From assembly GCF_003075435.1 (NCBI RefSeq), contig NZ_QCZJ01000003.1, forward strand, positions 62,001 through 126,000: a stretch of DNA of 64,000 nt. Reading direction: 5' to 3'. The stretch's first letter is position 1, and each line of letters opens with the position of its first letter. The DNA is from Terrimonas sp. GTDB lineage: Bacteria > Bacteroidota > Bacteroidia > Chitinophagales > Chitinophagaceae. The notes beneath the pieces were generated by a model. The model worked only from the letters and a program-made list of their open reading frames with translations. It ran no database searches and was not told the origin of the DNA. The position numbers were made by a program, and so were the translations under genes. Positions 44,756 through 52,051 of this stretch are shown here, piece after piece.

Positions 44756-46222
44756 TTATTTACCCAATAATTCAAAAGTTTCTTTTAATACTTCCTTATC
44801 GTCAAAGGGATGTTTTATTCCTTTTATTTCCTGGTATTTTTCATGGCCTTTTCCTGCAATCAAAACAATATCCTCTGCTGATGCAAGACTGATGGCCGTT
44901 TTAATCGCTTCTTTCCTGTCTGTTATAGCAATATATTTTTTCCGCATAGAAGGCAGTAAACCGGTTTGCATATCATTCAATATCGCTTCAGGGTCTTCTG
45001 ACCGCGGATTGTCTGAAGTAAACACCACTTTATCACTATGCTCGCAGGCCACTTCCGCCATTACAGGCCTTTTGGTTTTATCCCTGTCGCCACCACATCC
45101 TACTACCGTTATTATTTTTTCATGACCCTGTCTTAACTTTTTAATAGTTGCCAGTACATTTAATAATGCATCAGGCGTATGCGCATAATCAACAATGCCG
45201 ATAACTCTTTCCGCTTTCGATGTTATATAATCAAACCTTCCTTCCGCACCGGTAATATTGCTCAATACCTGCAATACTTTATATTTCTCTTCACCCAAAC
45301 AAACCGCGGCGCCATATACTGCCAGCAGGTTATATGCATTGAATTCACCGATAAGCCTGAAATGCACTTCCTGGTCGTTAATATTCATTAGCAAGCCGGT
45401 GAGATTATTCTCAAGAATTTTTCCTTTGAACTCAGCAAGTGTTCTCAGGCTGTATAAATGCTTTTTCGCCTGTGTATTCTGCAGCATTACCAAACCTCTT
45501 TTATCATCCGCATTGCTAATGGCAAATGCATCCGAGGGGAGGCTGTCAAAGAATGATTTTTTTACGCGTATATATTCATCAAAGGTTTTATGATAATCCA
45601 GGTGATCGTGGGTGATGTTGCTGAATATAGCGCCTGCAAAATGCAAACCTGATATACGATGCTGGTGAATGGCATGGCTGCTGCATTCCATAAACACATG
45701 CGTACAGCCTTTATTCAGCATTTCCTTCATCAAAGCATTTATACTTATAGCATCAGGTGTGGTATGTGTTGATGGTAAAACATCATCGCCTACCTGGTTT
45801 TGCACTGTTGAAAGCAATCCGCATTTATATCCCAACCCGGAAAATAATTTGAACAACAGTGTGGCAATGGTCGTTTTACCATTGGTGCCTGTAACGCCAA
45901 CCACTTTCATTTTTGCAGAAGGCGATCCGTAAAAATTATCAGACATATAAGCGGCGGCAAGCGCACTGTTTTCCACCTGTATATAGGTAATGTTTTCCTG
46001 CTTTTGTGCAGGCAAATGCTCTGCCACTATGGATGAAGCACCCTTCTGAATAGCTGCATCTATGTATGCATGTCCGTCAACCGCGTTTCCTTTAATAGCA
46101 ATAAAACAGGCATTGTTTGAAACCCTGCGGGAATCAATCTGCAAATCAGCTACCTGCACGCCGAGATTGCCGTGCACCGACCTGATATTTACTTTGTACA
46201 ATATGTCCTGTAAAACCGCCAT
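44756..46222 (-). CDS. murE: UDP-MurNAc-tripeptide synthetase (meso-DAP-adding)
   Basis: 488 aa. ATP loop GTNGKTT (112-118), SSHAIHQHR, NITHDHLDYH, DYAHTPDAL and the DNPR motif (SDNPRSEDPEAI) that marks meso-diaminopimelate specificity, so the wall is expected to be DAP type. Separated from ftsI by a repeat-filled gap. Confidence 0.96.
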   Translation of the reverse strand: MAVLQDILYKVNIRSVHGNLGVQVADLQIDSRRVSNNACFIAIKGNAVDGHAYIDAAIQKGASSIVAEHLPAQKQENITYIQVENSALAAAYMSDNFYGSPSAKMKVVGVTGTNGKTTIATLLFKLFSGLGYKCGLLSTVQNQVGDDVLPSTHTTPDAISINALMKEMLNKGCTHVFMECSSHAIHQHRISGLHFAGAIFSNITHDHLDYHKTFDEYIRVKKSFFDSLPSDAFAISNADDKRGLVMLQNTQAKKHLYSLRTLAEFKGKILENNLTGLLMNINDQEVHFRLIGEFNAYNLLAVYGAAVCLGEEKYKVLQVLSNITGAEGRFDYITSKAERVIGIVDYAHTPDALLNVLATIKKLRQGHEKIITVVGCGGDRDKTKRPVMAEVACEHSDKVVFTSDNPRSEDPEAILNDMQTGLLPSMRKKYIAITDRKEAIKTAISLASAEDIVLIAGKGHEKYQEIKGIKHPFDDKEVLKETFELLGK

Positions 46223-46235
46223 TGTTTGTTGTTTT

Positions 46236-46270
46236 AGCTGTCAGCTATTAGCTATCAGCCTTCAGCTTTT
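46236..46270 (-). repeat. heptamer tandem array C (murE-ftsI gap)
   Basis: Five contiguous units: AGCTGTC, AGCTATT, AGCTATC, AGCCTTC, AGCTTTT, starting 13 bp upstream of the murE ATG. Confidence 0.6.
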
Positions 46271-46348
46271 GTGTGCTGCATTCTTATTTGCTTCCTGCCT
46301 TTTGCTTTTATTTTTATTATTCTTTCTTTTGTCTTCCTTCTCTAATCC

Positions 46349-46397
46349 CTACACCTTCTACCCTATACCTTCCACCCTACACCTTCCACCTTCTCCT
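46349..46397 (-). repeat. heptamer tandem array D (ftsI 3' end)
   Basis: Seven contiguous units: CTACACC, TTCTACC, CTATACC, TTCCACC, CTACACC, TTCCACC, TTCTCCT. The last unit includes the ftsI stop codon. The unit differs from the AGCTRTC type but has the same 7-bp period. Confidence 0.65.
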
Positions 46398-48525
46398 AAT
46401 CCAGTTCCAGCATTATCGTTTGTCCCTTGCCGATAGTTTGACCTGCCGCAAGAGATTGGTTAATTATTTTTCCTTTTCCCTTTACCTGTACTTTCAGGTT
46501 CATGTTCTCCAGTAAAAACAGCGCATCTTTCAACCCCATACCTTTTACATCAGGCACCTGATTTTCATTAACCGCCAGTGCTTTTATGCCGGGTGTATTA
46601 TTATCGTTGTATACATATCCCCACTCTTCTTTGGCTGCCGAATCAATGAAAGGAATATTCATTTCCTTTAAAATATTCTTAGTATCGCTGCTGTATCCGC
46701 TCCATTTATATTTAATACTATCCGTAGCAGTTTTTGCTATGTACACCGGCATATCCTCTATATCACCCGCATACAACTTGTCTGCTATTTCCCTGAAAAC
46801 AGGAGCAGCCACAGATCCCCCTAAATACTGCGCTGAACGAGGCTTGTTTTTTATTACAACTATGCAGGAATATTTAGGTTTCTCTACCGGAAAATATCCT
46901 GCAAATGAAGACTGGTATACACCGTCGGTATATTTAAAATTTCCATCATTTACTTTTGCCGTTCCGGTTTTTCCTGCTGCATGGTATACTGCGGTTTTGA
47001 AAACTCTTTTTGCTGTGCCATCTACACAAACCGCTGCAAGACATTCCTGCAGTTGATGGAGTGTTTGTTCAGCGCATATTTTTTCGTTTAACACCTGTGG
47101 TTCAAATGCGGTAAGCACATTGCCATCTTTTTCAACTTTATTAACGAGGTATGGCTTCATGAGCTTACCGTTGTTGGCTACCGCGTTATAAATCATGAGT
47201 ATCTGCAGCGGGCTGAGCATTACTTCATATCCAAAACCCATTGACGGCAATGTTTGCATATGCCAGTCTTTACGTTTAGGGTTCTTTACCATTGGTCTGA
47301 ACTCTTCCTTTAAATCAACACCGGTACGCGAAGTGAGGTGCAGGTTTTCGTAATGCTGCACAAACTTTGCAGGAGATTTGCTGTAATAAGTATAGGCTAG
47401 TTTGGCCATCGCTACGTTACTGCTGTGCTCAAATGATTCTTTAATGGTAAGATGGCTCTTTGGAGATTTTTCCGCATCCTGTATCCTGCGGCCGTTCAGC
47501 ATCCAGACGCCGCCATCAATATCAATCATATCATTAAGCGTTACATATTTGTCTTCCAATACCGACATTAATGTAACAAGCTTAATGGTAGAACCCGGTT
47601 CAGATGTTTTTAAAGCGTAATTATCTTTTTCAAAATAAGAGCCATCCGGCATTAAGCCCAGGTTGGCTATTGCTTTAATTTTTCCTGTAGCCACTTCCAT
47701 TACAATAGCAGTGCCTTCAAGCGCCTGGTTGTCTGTCATCATGCGCATTAAGGCGGTTTGCGTAATATCCTGGATGTTCACATCAAGCGTTGTTACTATA
47801 TCTTTCCCGTTTTCCGGTTCAATTTCAGAACCTTCAACAGGCACGTATGCGCCACCGGAAATTCTTCTTACCAGTCTTTTGCCTGAAACGCCTTTCAATA
47901 AGCTGTCATAAGTTTTTTCCAATCCTACATTTTGCGTAACAACCTGCCTGTTATTATCAACATAAGTTCTTGCTAAACCAATAGTGCGGTTTGCCAGCAA
48001 TCCAAATGGCGTAAGCCGCTTTTCCATATCTTCCACTATAAAGCCGCTTTTATTTCTTCCCTGCCGCACCAGTGGCAGTGTTCTCAGCGCCTGGTATTGA
48101 TCAAAACTTACTTTTTTCTTAAGCAGGTAATAACGGTCTTTCTTTTTGTACCCTGCCTGCAATTGTTTTTTATATGCGGCGGCAGACTGATCCTGGAAGA
48201 GCTTACTCAAACCTATGGATAAGGAATCGAGGTTGGTGGTAAAACGTTTGCCTTCTTTTTCGCGAAGGCCATCAGCCATAAAATCAATATGTATGTCAAA
48301 GAACGGAATAGAAGTACTCAGCATACTTCCATCCTCGCTATAAATGGTACCGCGATCGGCATCGAGCGTACGGTAGCTTAAATGCAGGCTGTCGCTCATG
48401 CTTTTCCAGTATTCACCCTGCACCTGTTGTATATAAAATGCTTTACCAATTATAAACAGGCTTAAAGCCACAATGCCCAGAAAGCAAAGCGATACTCTCC
48501 ATAATATGTCTTTTTTTACTTCCAA
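46396..48525 (-). CDS. ftsI: division-specific transpeptidase FtsI / PBP with PASTA domain
   Basis: 709 aa. One N-terminal TM helix (about 9-30), PBP dimer domain (about 50-235), transpeptidase domain with SxxK S312-TIK315 (EPGSTIK), SSN (368-370) and KTG (519-521). A C-terminal PASTA module (about 645-709: VPDVKGMGLKDALFLLENMN...IVL-like end). E. coli FtsI lacks PASTA. Cross-links septal murein made by FtsW. Confidence 0.95.
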   Translation of the reverse strand: MEVKKDILWRVSLCFLGIVALSLFIIGKAFYIQQVQGEYWKSMSDSLHLSYRTLDADRGTIYSEDGSMLSTSIPFFDIHIDFMADGLREKEGKRFTTNLDSLSIGLSKLFQDQSAAAYKKQLQAGYKKKDRYYLLKKKVSFDQYQALRTLPLVRQGRNKSGFIVEDMEKRLTPFGLLANRTIGLARTYVDNNRQVVTQNVGLEKTYDSLLKGVSGKRLVRRISGGAYVPVEGSEIEPENGKDIVTTLDVNIQDITQTALMRMMTDNQALEGTAIVMEVATGKIKAIANLGLMPDGSYFEKDNYALKTSEPGSTIKLVTLMSVLEDKYVTLNDMIDIDGGVWMLNGRRIQDAEKSPKSHLTIKESFEHSSNVAMAKLAYTYYSKSPAKFVQHYENLHLTSRTGVDLKEEFRPMVKNPKRKDWHMQTLPSMGFGYEVMLSPLQILMIYNAVANNGKLMKPYLVNKVEKDGNVLTAFEPQVLNEKICAEQTLHQLQECLAAVCVDGTAKRVFKTAVYHAAGKTGTAKVNDGNFKYTDGVYQSSFAGYFPVEKPKYSCIVVIKNKPRSAQYLGGSVAAPVFREIADKLYAGDIEDMPVYIAKTATDSIKYKWSGYSSDTKNILKEMNIPFIDSAAKEEWGYVYNDNNTPGIKALAVNENQVPDVKGMGLKDALFLLENMNLKVQVKGKGKIINQSLAAGQTIGKGQTIMLELD

Positions 48526-48570
48526 GGTTTTGTACTGTATAATATTTATCTATTAGCTATCTCTTCTTTG

Positions 48571-48812
48571 TGGTTCGTGAGACAAGAACCATGGCGATGG
48601 CGATGTATCTATATCTCTTTTACCGGTTACATACCGTTAGTTTAAAACAGATCCCTCGTGCCTCGGGATGACAAGCGGAAGGGCAACTTTCAGCTTGTCA
48701 ACAACTGTTGGGCATTATATCTATGCTGCTGCTTTACCATTCAGCCCAATAATTATTCCTCAGCTTGTCATTCCGACTTTGGAGGAATCTGCATCCCGTG
48801 TCTCACGAACCA
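48571..48812. mobile_element. MITE-like nested inverted-repeat element
   Basis: Outer perfect 14-bp inverted repeats TGGTTCGTGAGACA (48571-48584) / TGTCTCACGAACCA (48799-48812). Inside is an imperfect 27-bp inverted pair (48649-48675 and 48764-48790), each containing an ATGACAAG / CTTGTCAT core; CAGCTTGTCA also appears as a direct repeat (48692-48701, 48761-48770). No ORF of its own. Size 242 bp and terminal repeats suit a non-autonomous element, but no target duplication was identified. Confidence 0.5.
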
Positions 48813-48838
48813 TTTTTCCTACTGTTGGGTAGGAAAAA
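48813..48838. terminator. bidirectional hairpin after ftsL
   Basis: TTTTTCCTAC-TGTTGG-GTAGGAAAAA: perfect 10-bp stem, 6-nt loop, symmetrical T/A arms. It is 9 bp past the ftsL stop on the minus strand and could terminate or attenuate the dcw transcript before ftsI, or be part of the adjacent element. Confidence 0.45.
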
Positions 48839-48846
48839 GAACGTTA

Positions 48847-49206
48847 CTACTTCTCCCTGCTTTCCACAATCTTAACCGGCGGCGTCTTCAATTCTTTCAA
48901 ACCCAAAGGTTCAACTGCTTTTGCCAGCTCACTCTGTTTGCCCCGCATCATCAGTTCACCCTTTACTGTTTTATATTCATACTGCAATTCTTTCAGCTCT
49001 TTTGCCGTTCTGTTAATATCCTTAATGGTGTTTTCGGCATAATGCCCGTTATATATATAAATAACCGCCAACACTGCAAGAAAGAGGAAATAATACATGT
49101 TCCTGGCAACCCAATCGTTGCTGAACCATTTTTTCCAATGCTTTGCAGGCGCAGTTTCTTTTTGCTGTTCCTGTTTTTCTCGCGGTATGTTTTCTGTTTG
49201 CTCCAT
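48847..49206 (-). CDS. ftsL: FtsL-like cell division protein
   Basis: 119 aa. Charged cytoplasmic N terminus rich in Glu/Gln/Lys (about 1-35), one TM helix (YYFLFLAVLAVIYIYN, about 38-53), then a periplasmic coiled coil (KDINRTAKELKELQYEY). Bacteroidota often annotate it as FtsL/DUF. Called from topology and from its position between rsmH and ftsI. Confidence 0.85.
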   Translation of the reverse strand: MEQTENIPREKQEQQKETAPAKHWKKWFSNDWVARNMYYFLFLAVLAVIYIYNGHYAENTIKDINRTAKELKELQYEYKTVKGELMMRGKQSELAKAVEPLGLKELKTPPVKIVESREK

Positions 49207-49220
49207 TTTACTATCTCCCT

Positions 49221-50129
49221 TTATTTTTTTTCAGCTACTCTTAATCTTGCGCTTCTGCTTCTCGGGTTTTCATTCAACTCCTTTGTTGAAGGGGATATTG
49301 GCTTTTTGGTGATTACATTAAAAGGACTTTCGGATTTTGTGCCGTATATGGAATCAGTTTCAGGTTCATCGAAACTGCCATAGCGGAAAAAATTTTTTAC
49401 CGTTCTGTCTTCAATGCTGTGAAAAGTGATGATGGCAGCGCGGCCGCCTTTCTTCAGGATGTTGGGGATTTGTTGCAGCATTTCTTCCAGTGCTCCAATT
49501 TCATCATTCACTGCAATGCGTAAAGCCTGAAATACCTGGGCAAAATATTTGTTGGGATTACCTTTCACTGCCGAAGCAACGGCATGCTTAAAATCATTCA
49601 CTGTTTTTAGGGAACTAACCTGCCTTTGCTGAACGATGGTTTTGGCCAGGGTTTTTGAATTGGTAACCTCGCCATAGCGTTCAAAAATTTTGTGCAGTTC
49701 CTGCTCGCCATAAGTTTTAATCACATCTGCGGCGGTGGTTGGGTGCCGCTGATCCATCCGCATATCAAGTTCGGCATCTGCAAAGCGGGTGGAAAAGCCT
49801 CTTGCTCCTTCGTCGAACTGATGGCTCGATACACCAAGGTCAGCAAGAATGCCATCTACTTCAGCTATTTTATGCAGGCGCAGCATTTTTTGAACATGCC
49901 GGAAGTTGTATTGAAGAAAAGTGATTCTTGCATCACCGGGAATATTTGCTTTCGCGTCGGCATCCTGGTCAAAAGCGATGAGTTTTCCGGTATCACCTAA
50001 TTTATCAAGAATAGCCCTGCTGTGCCCGCCCCCTCCAAAAGTGCAGTCAACGTATATGCCGCCAGGTTTAATCTGAAGCAGGTCAATCGTTTCCTTTGCT
50101 AAAACGGGTATGTGGTATTGCTGTAACAC
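49221..50129 (-). CDS. rsmH: 16S rRNA (cytosine(1402)-N4)-methyltransferase RsmH
   Basis: 302 aa (MraW). SAM-binding FGGGGHSRAIL (31-41), ILADLGVSSHQFDE, RGFSTRFADAELDMRMDQ and FHSIEDRTVKNFFR are family hallmarks. Methylates C1402 in the ribosomal P site. 14 bp upstream of ftsL; 94 bp downstream of mraZ. Confidence 0.97.
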   Translation of the reverse strand: MLQQYHIPVLAKETIDLLQIKPGGIYVDCTFGGGGHSRAILDKLGDTGKLIAFDQDADAKANIPGDARITFLQYNFRHVQKMLRLHKIAEVDGILADLGVSSHQFDEGARGFSTRFADAELDMRMDQRHPTTAADVIKTYGEQELHKIFERYGEVTNSKTLAKTIVQQRQVSSLKTVNDFKHAVASAVKGNPNKYFAQVFQALRIAVNDEIGALEEMLQQIPNILKKGGRAAIITFHSIEDRTVKNFFRYGSFDEPETDSIYGTKSESPFNVITKKPISPSTKELNENPRSRSARLRVAEKK

Positions 50130-50223
50130 AGTTGCCGGTTAAAAAAGTGAAACCCGCCGTTTCGGAAAGCGGCAGGTATTGAAAACTTGAATCTTTTTAT
50201 CTTCAACCTTTCACCAAATTCCG

Positions 50224-50682
50224 CTAAGCCTGTGGTGGTTTATTAGCCATTACCTCCTGAGCCAGTGTGCTGAATGCTTCGGGTGAAAAAGTGTCAAAGA
50301 GCTGTTGGTACTTATTTTTATCCCAGATTTCTATTTTATCAATGGCGGAAAGCAATACAATGTCTTTTTGCAGCCCGGCATATTCCATCAGGTTTTTGGG
50401 TAACAGTAACCTGCCAGCACTATCCGCTTCCACTGTAACCCCGTTTAAAAAGTAGCGCCTGAATTCCCGCACCTTCGCATCAAAATCATTCTTCCTGCTC
50501 ATTTCCTCAAAAATCGGCTCCCAGTTTTTCATGGGGTAAAGGGTTAAGCAACGCTCAAAGCCCCTGTTAATAAAGAAGCTACCGGTTTCTCCTTCCGGGA
50601 TCTGCCTTTTAAATCCCGTTGGAAAGAGAAACCGACCTTTTGCGTCCAGTGTAGCTTCATATTCCCCTAAAAACCGTATCAT
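50224..50682 (-). CDS. mraZ: transcriptional regulator MraZ
   Basis: 152 aa, two AbrB-like SpoVT swapped-hairpin repeats: FLGEYEATLDAKGRFLFPTGF (first) and VTVEADSAGRLLLPKNLMEYA (second), each with the D-x-x-G-R core. MraZ represses or tunes the dcw cluster by binding TGGGN repeats upstream of itself; such repeats are present 22-56 nt upstream of this ATG. First gene of the dcw cluster. Confidence 0.96.
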   Translation of the reverse strand: MIRFLGEYEATLDAKGRFLFPTGFKRQIPEGETGSFFINRGFERCLTLYPMKNWEPIFEEMSRKNDFDAKVREFRRYFLNGVTVEADSAGRLLLPKNLMEYAGLQKDIVLLSAIDKIEIWDKNKYQQLFDTFSPEAFSTLAQEVMANKPPQA

Positions 50683-50703
50683 TTACAAAATGTTATATCA
50701 ATT

Positions 50704-50738
50704 TCCCATTTATTCCCACAAAATAACACATTTTCCCA
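50704..50738 (-). promoter_or_regulatory. MraZ operator-like TGGGA repeats
   Basis: On the minus strand TGGGA occurs three times in direct orientation, at 50704-50708, 50714-50718 and 50734-50738, i.e. with 10- and 20-bp start-to-start spacing. The two nearer copies are separated by exactly 5 nt, as in E. coli MraZ boxes. Confidence 0.6.
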
Positions 50739-50750
50739 CCTTAAACGCAA
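50719..50750 (-). promoter_or_regulatory. putative dcw promoter
   Basis: TTG (50748-50750), 21-bp spacer, TTATTTTG (50719-50726), one base off TAnnTTTG, 36 nt before the mraZ ATG. The -7-like box lies between the TGGGA repeats, which would allow MraZ to compete with RNA polymerase. Confidence 0.4.
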
Positions 50751-50767
50751 GTTTTAATTTAATTATT

Positions 50768-50776
50768 TTATCCACA
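50768..50776 (+). promoter_or_regulatory. DnaA box, perfect consensus
   Basis: TTATCCACA, in an AT-rich stretch 86 bp upstream of the mraZ ATG and in opposite orientation to the three phased boxes. Confidence 0.5.
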
Positions 50777-50858
50777 GCAAAAGATTTTTTAAAAGCCTTA
50801 ACAGGATTGAGTTTGCAGAGAATTTGGTGGTGTTTTTACGAATGGGCACTGTATATTC

Positions 50859-50887
50859 TGTGGATATATGTGCATAACTGTGAATAA
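50859..50887 (-). promoter_or_regulatory. three DnaA-box-like nonamers phased at 10 bp
   Basis: TGTGGATAT (50859-50867), TGTGCATAA (50869-50877) and TGTGAATAA (50879-50887), all in the same direction, each separated by 1 bp. The second and third match TTATNCACA perfectly on the minus strand, the first has one mismatch. The 10-bp period places them on one face of the helix. Confidence 0.6.
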
Positions 50888-51124
50888 CCTGGGCGAAGTT
50901 AGGTAAATGGTTGATTTTCCGGATTATATTGGGCCTAAGTGTTGTTTAGGATCTCACGAACATGTATCGCAGGATTCACATGAGGCAATACCGTGGGTGA
51001 TATACCTGCCGATAGATCTCCTGAAAATAAAGTGAACGGCTTCGTAGATAGATGCTATCCCGCAATGAAGTAAAAATATTAAAGCACAACAAGGAAGCGG
51101 GAAAAGGCTTGCACGTTATATCTT

Positions 51125-51370
51125 CTAATCATTTTGCTGCAAACCCAACAGCAGATAGTCTAAAGTTATTCCAAGCGCAATACATATTTTTTTAAGCGTC
51201 AGTATAGTGGGGTTAGTACCTCCTTTTTCGAGTCGGTTCATGTTGGGTTTCTCCATATCAATCATATCGCCCAGCTCAACCTGGGTAAAACCTTTTTCTT
51301 TCCTGATATCCCTGATTCGTTTACCCAATGCTTTCAGAAACACATTATCCTCTTTGCTGATCTTGGTCAT
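51125..51370 (-). CDS. XRE-family helix-turn-helix regulator
   Basis: 81 aa, consisting almost only of an HTH_3 domain: IRDIRKEKGFTQVELGDMID (helices 1-2), EKPNMNRLEKGGTNPTI (recognition helix and turn), LKKICIALGITLDYLL. Single gene facing away from the lone-receiver gene. Target unknown. Confidence 0.88.
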   Translation of the reverse strand: MTKISKEDNVFLKALGKRIRDIRKEKGFTQVELGDMIDMEKPNMNRLEKGGTNPTILTLKKICIALGITLDYLLLGLQQND

Positions 51371-51429
51371 AAGGTAGGAAAAGTCCTGATTTACGAAGGA
51401 TTGTCGGTTATCTTAAATGATAACTATTG

Positions 51430-51437
51430 TATATTTG
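51430..51437 (+). promoter_or_regulatory. -7-like box before the lone receiver gene
   Basis: TATATTTG (TAnnTTTG), 42 nt upstream of the ATG at 51480. The nearest TTG is 26 bp upstream, longer than the usual spacing. Confidence 0.35.
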
Positions 51438-51479
51438 TGATAATAGAAGCTCTATCGTATACTAACCAAATTCATCAAT

Positions 51480-51860
51480 ATGAATAACATCAGGCCAACA
51501 GTTGCCATTGCTGATAATCATAGTTTAATGCGGAGCACATTAACAGAATTTTTGCTTAGTCACGGGTATAGCGTAATTATTCAGGCCGGCAATGGGCAAC
51601 ACCTGTTGGAGCAGCTTAGCTATGCAACTCGCCTGCCAGATCTATGCCTGCTCGATATAGATATGCCGATTATGGATGGCTATGAAACAGCCCAACACTT
51701 ACGTAAGCATCATCCGTCAATTAAAATACTCGCTACTTCGGTATTTTATAACGAAGTCAAGAAAGAAAAAATGCTGCGTTGCGGGGTAAATAGCTTTATC
51801 TCCAAAAGCAGTAACCCTGAAGAATGGGAAAAGATATTACATGAGCTCTGCCCGGTATAA
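51480..51860 (+). CDS. single-domain response regulator (CheY-like)
   Basis: 126 aa, receiver domain only. Phospho-acceptor D59 (LLDIDMPIMDG), Thr/Ser switch region (ILATSVF) and the conserved Lys in FISKSSNP. In the acidic pocket the usual Asp-Asp is D12-N13 (IADNHSL), so Mg2+ binding may be altered. No output domain and no kinase nearby. Confidence 0.88.
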   Translation: MNNIRPTVAIADNHSLMRSTLTEFLLSHGYSVIIQAGNGQHLLEQLSYATRLPDLCLLDIDMPIMDGYETAQHLRKHHPSIKILATSVFYNEVKKEKMLRCGVNSFISKSSNPEEWEKILHELCPV

Positions 51861-52051
51861 AAAATTTTCTCAGGGAGATCACGCCGATGCAGTGGCGCAA
51901 GGGGATATCCGTTATTGTTTTCCTTTGTATTCGCTGTTCCATTCTACTCCCGGCTTCTACGCAAAGCCCTAACTCCCGATCATGTGTGTCGGCTGTTCAA
52001 TGTCCATTATCCATTATGGGATATGCGTCATCAGGGAAGAAATCTTGTTTG

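Larger units (their letters stand above)
48526..48846. other. 321-bp gap inside the dcw cluster
   Basis: No gene. It contains the nested inverted-repeat element (48571-48812) and a 10-bp stem hairpin (48813-48838). All other intergenic gaps in the cluster not containing repeats are below 100 bp. Confidence 0.6.
50683..51124. other. 442-bp control region upstream of mraZ
   Basis: Gene-free. Left part AT-rich with the MraZ-type operator and promoter; then an opposed DnaA box (50768-50776) and three phased DnaA-like boxes (50859-50887). The right half holds a solitary TCTCACGAAC (50952-50961), the same 10 bp as in the termini of the ftsI-ftsL element. Confidence 0.6.

Noticed and set aside
48658-49383. 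241-aa plus-strand ORF across the repeat element, ftsL and rsmH end
   Set aside because: It is antisense to ftsL and rsmH, and its sequence is low-complexity Phe/Cys-rich; explained as a shadow frame.
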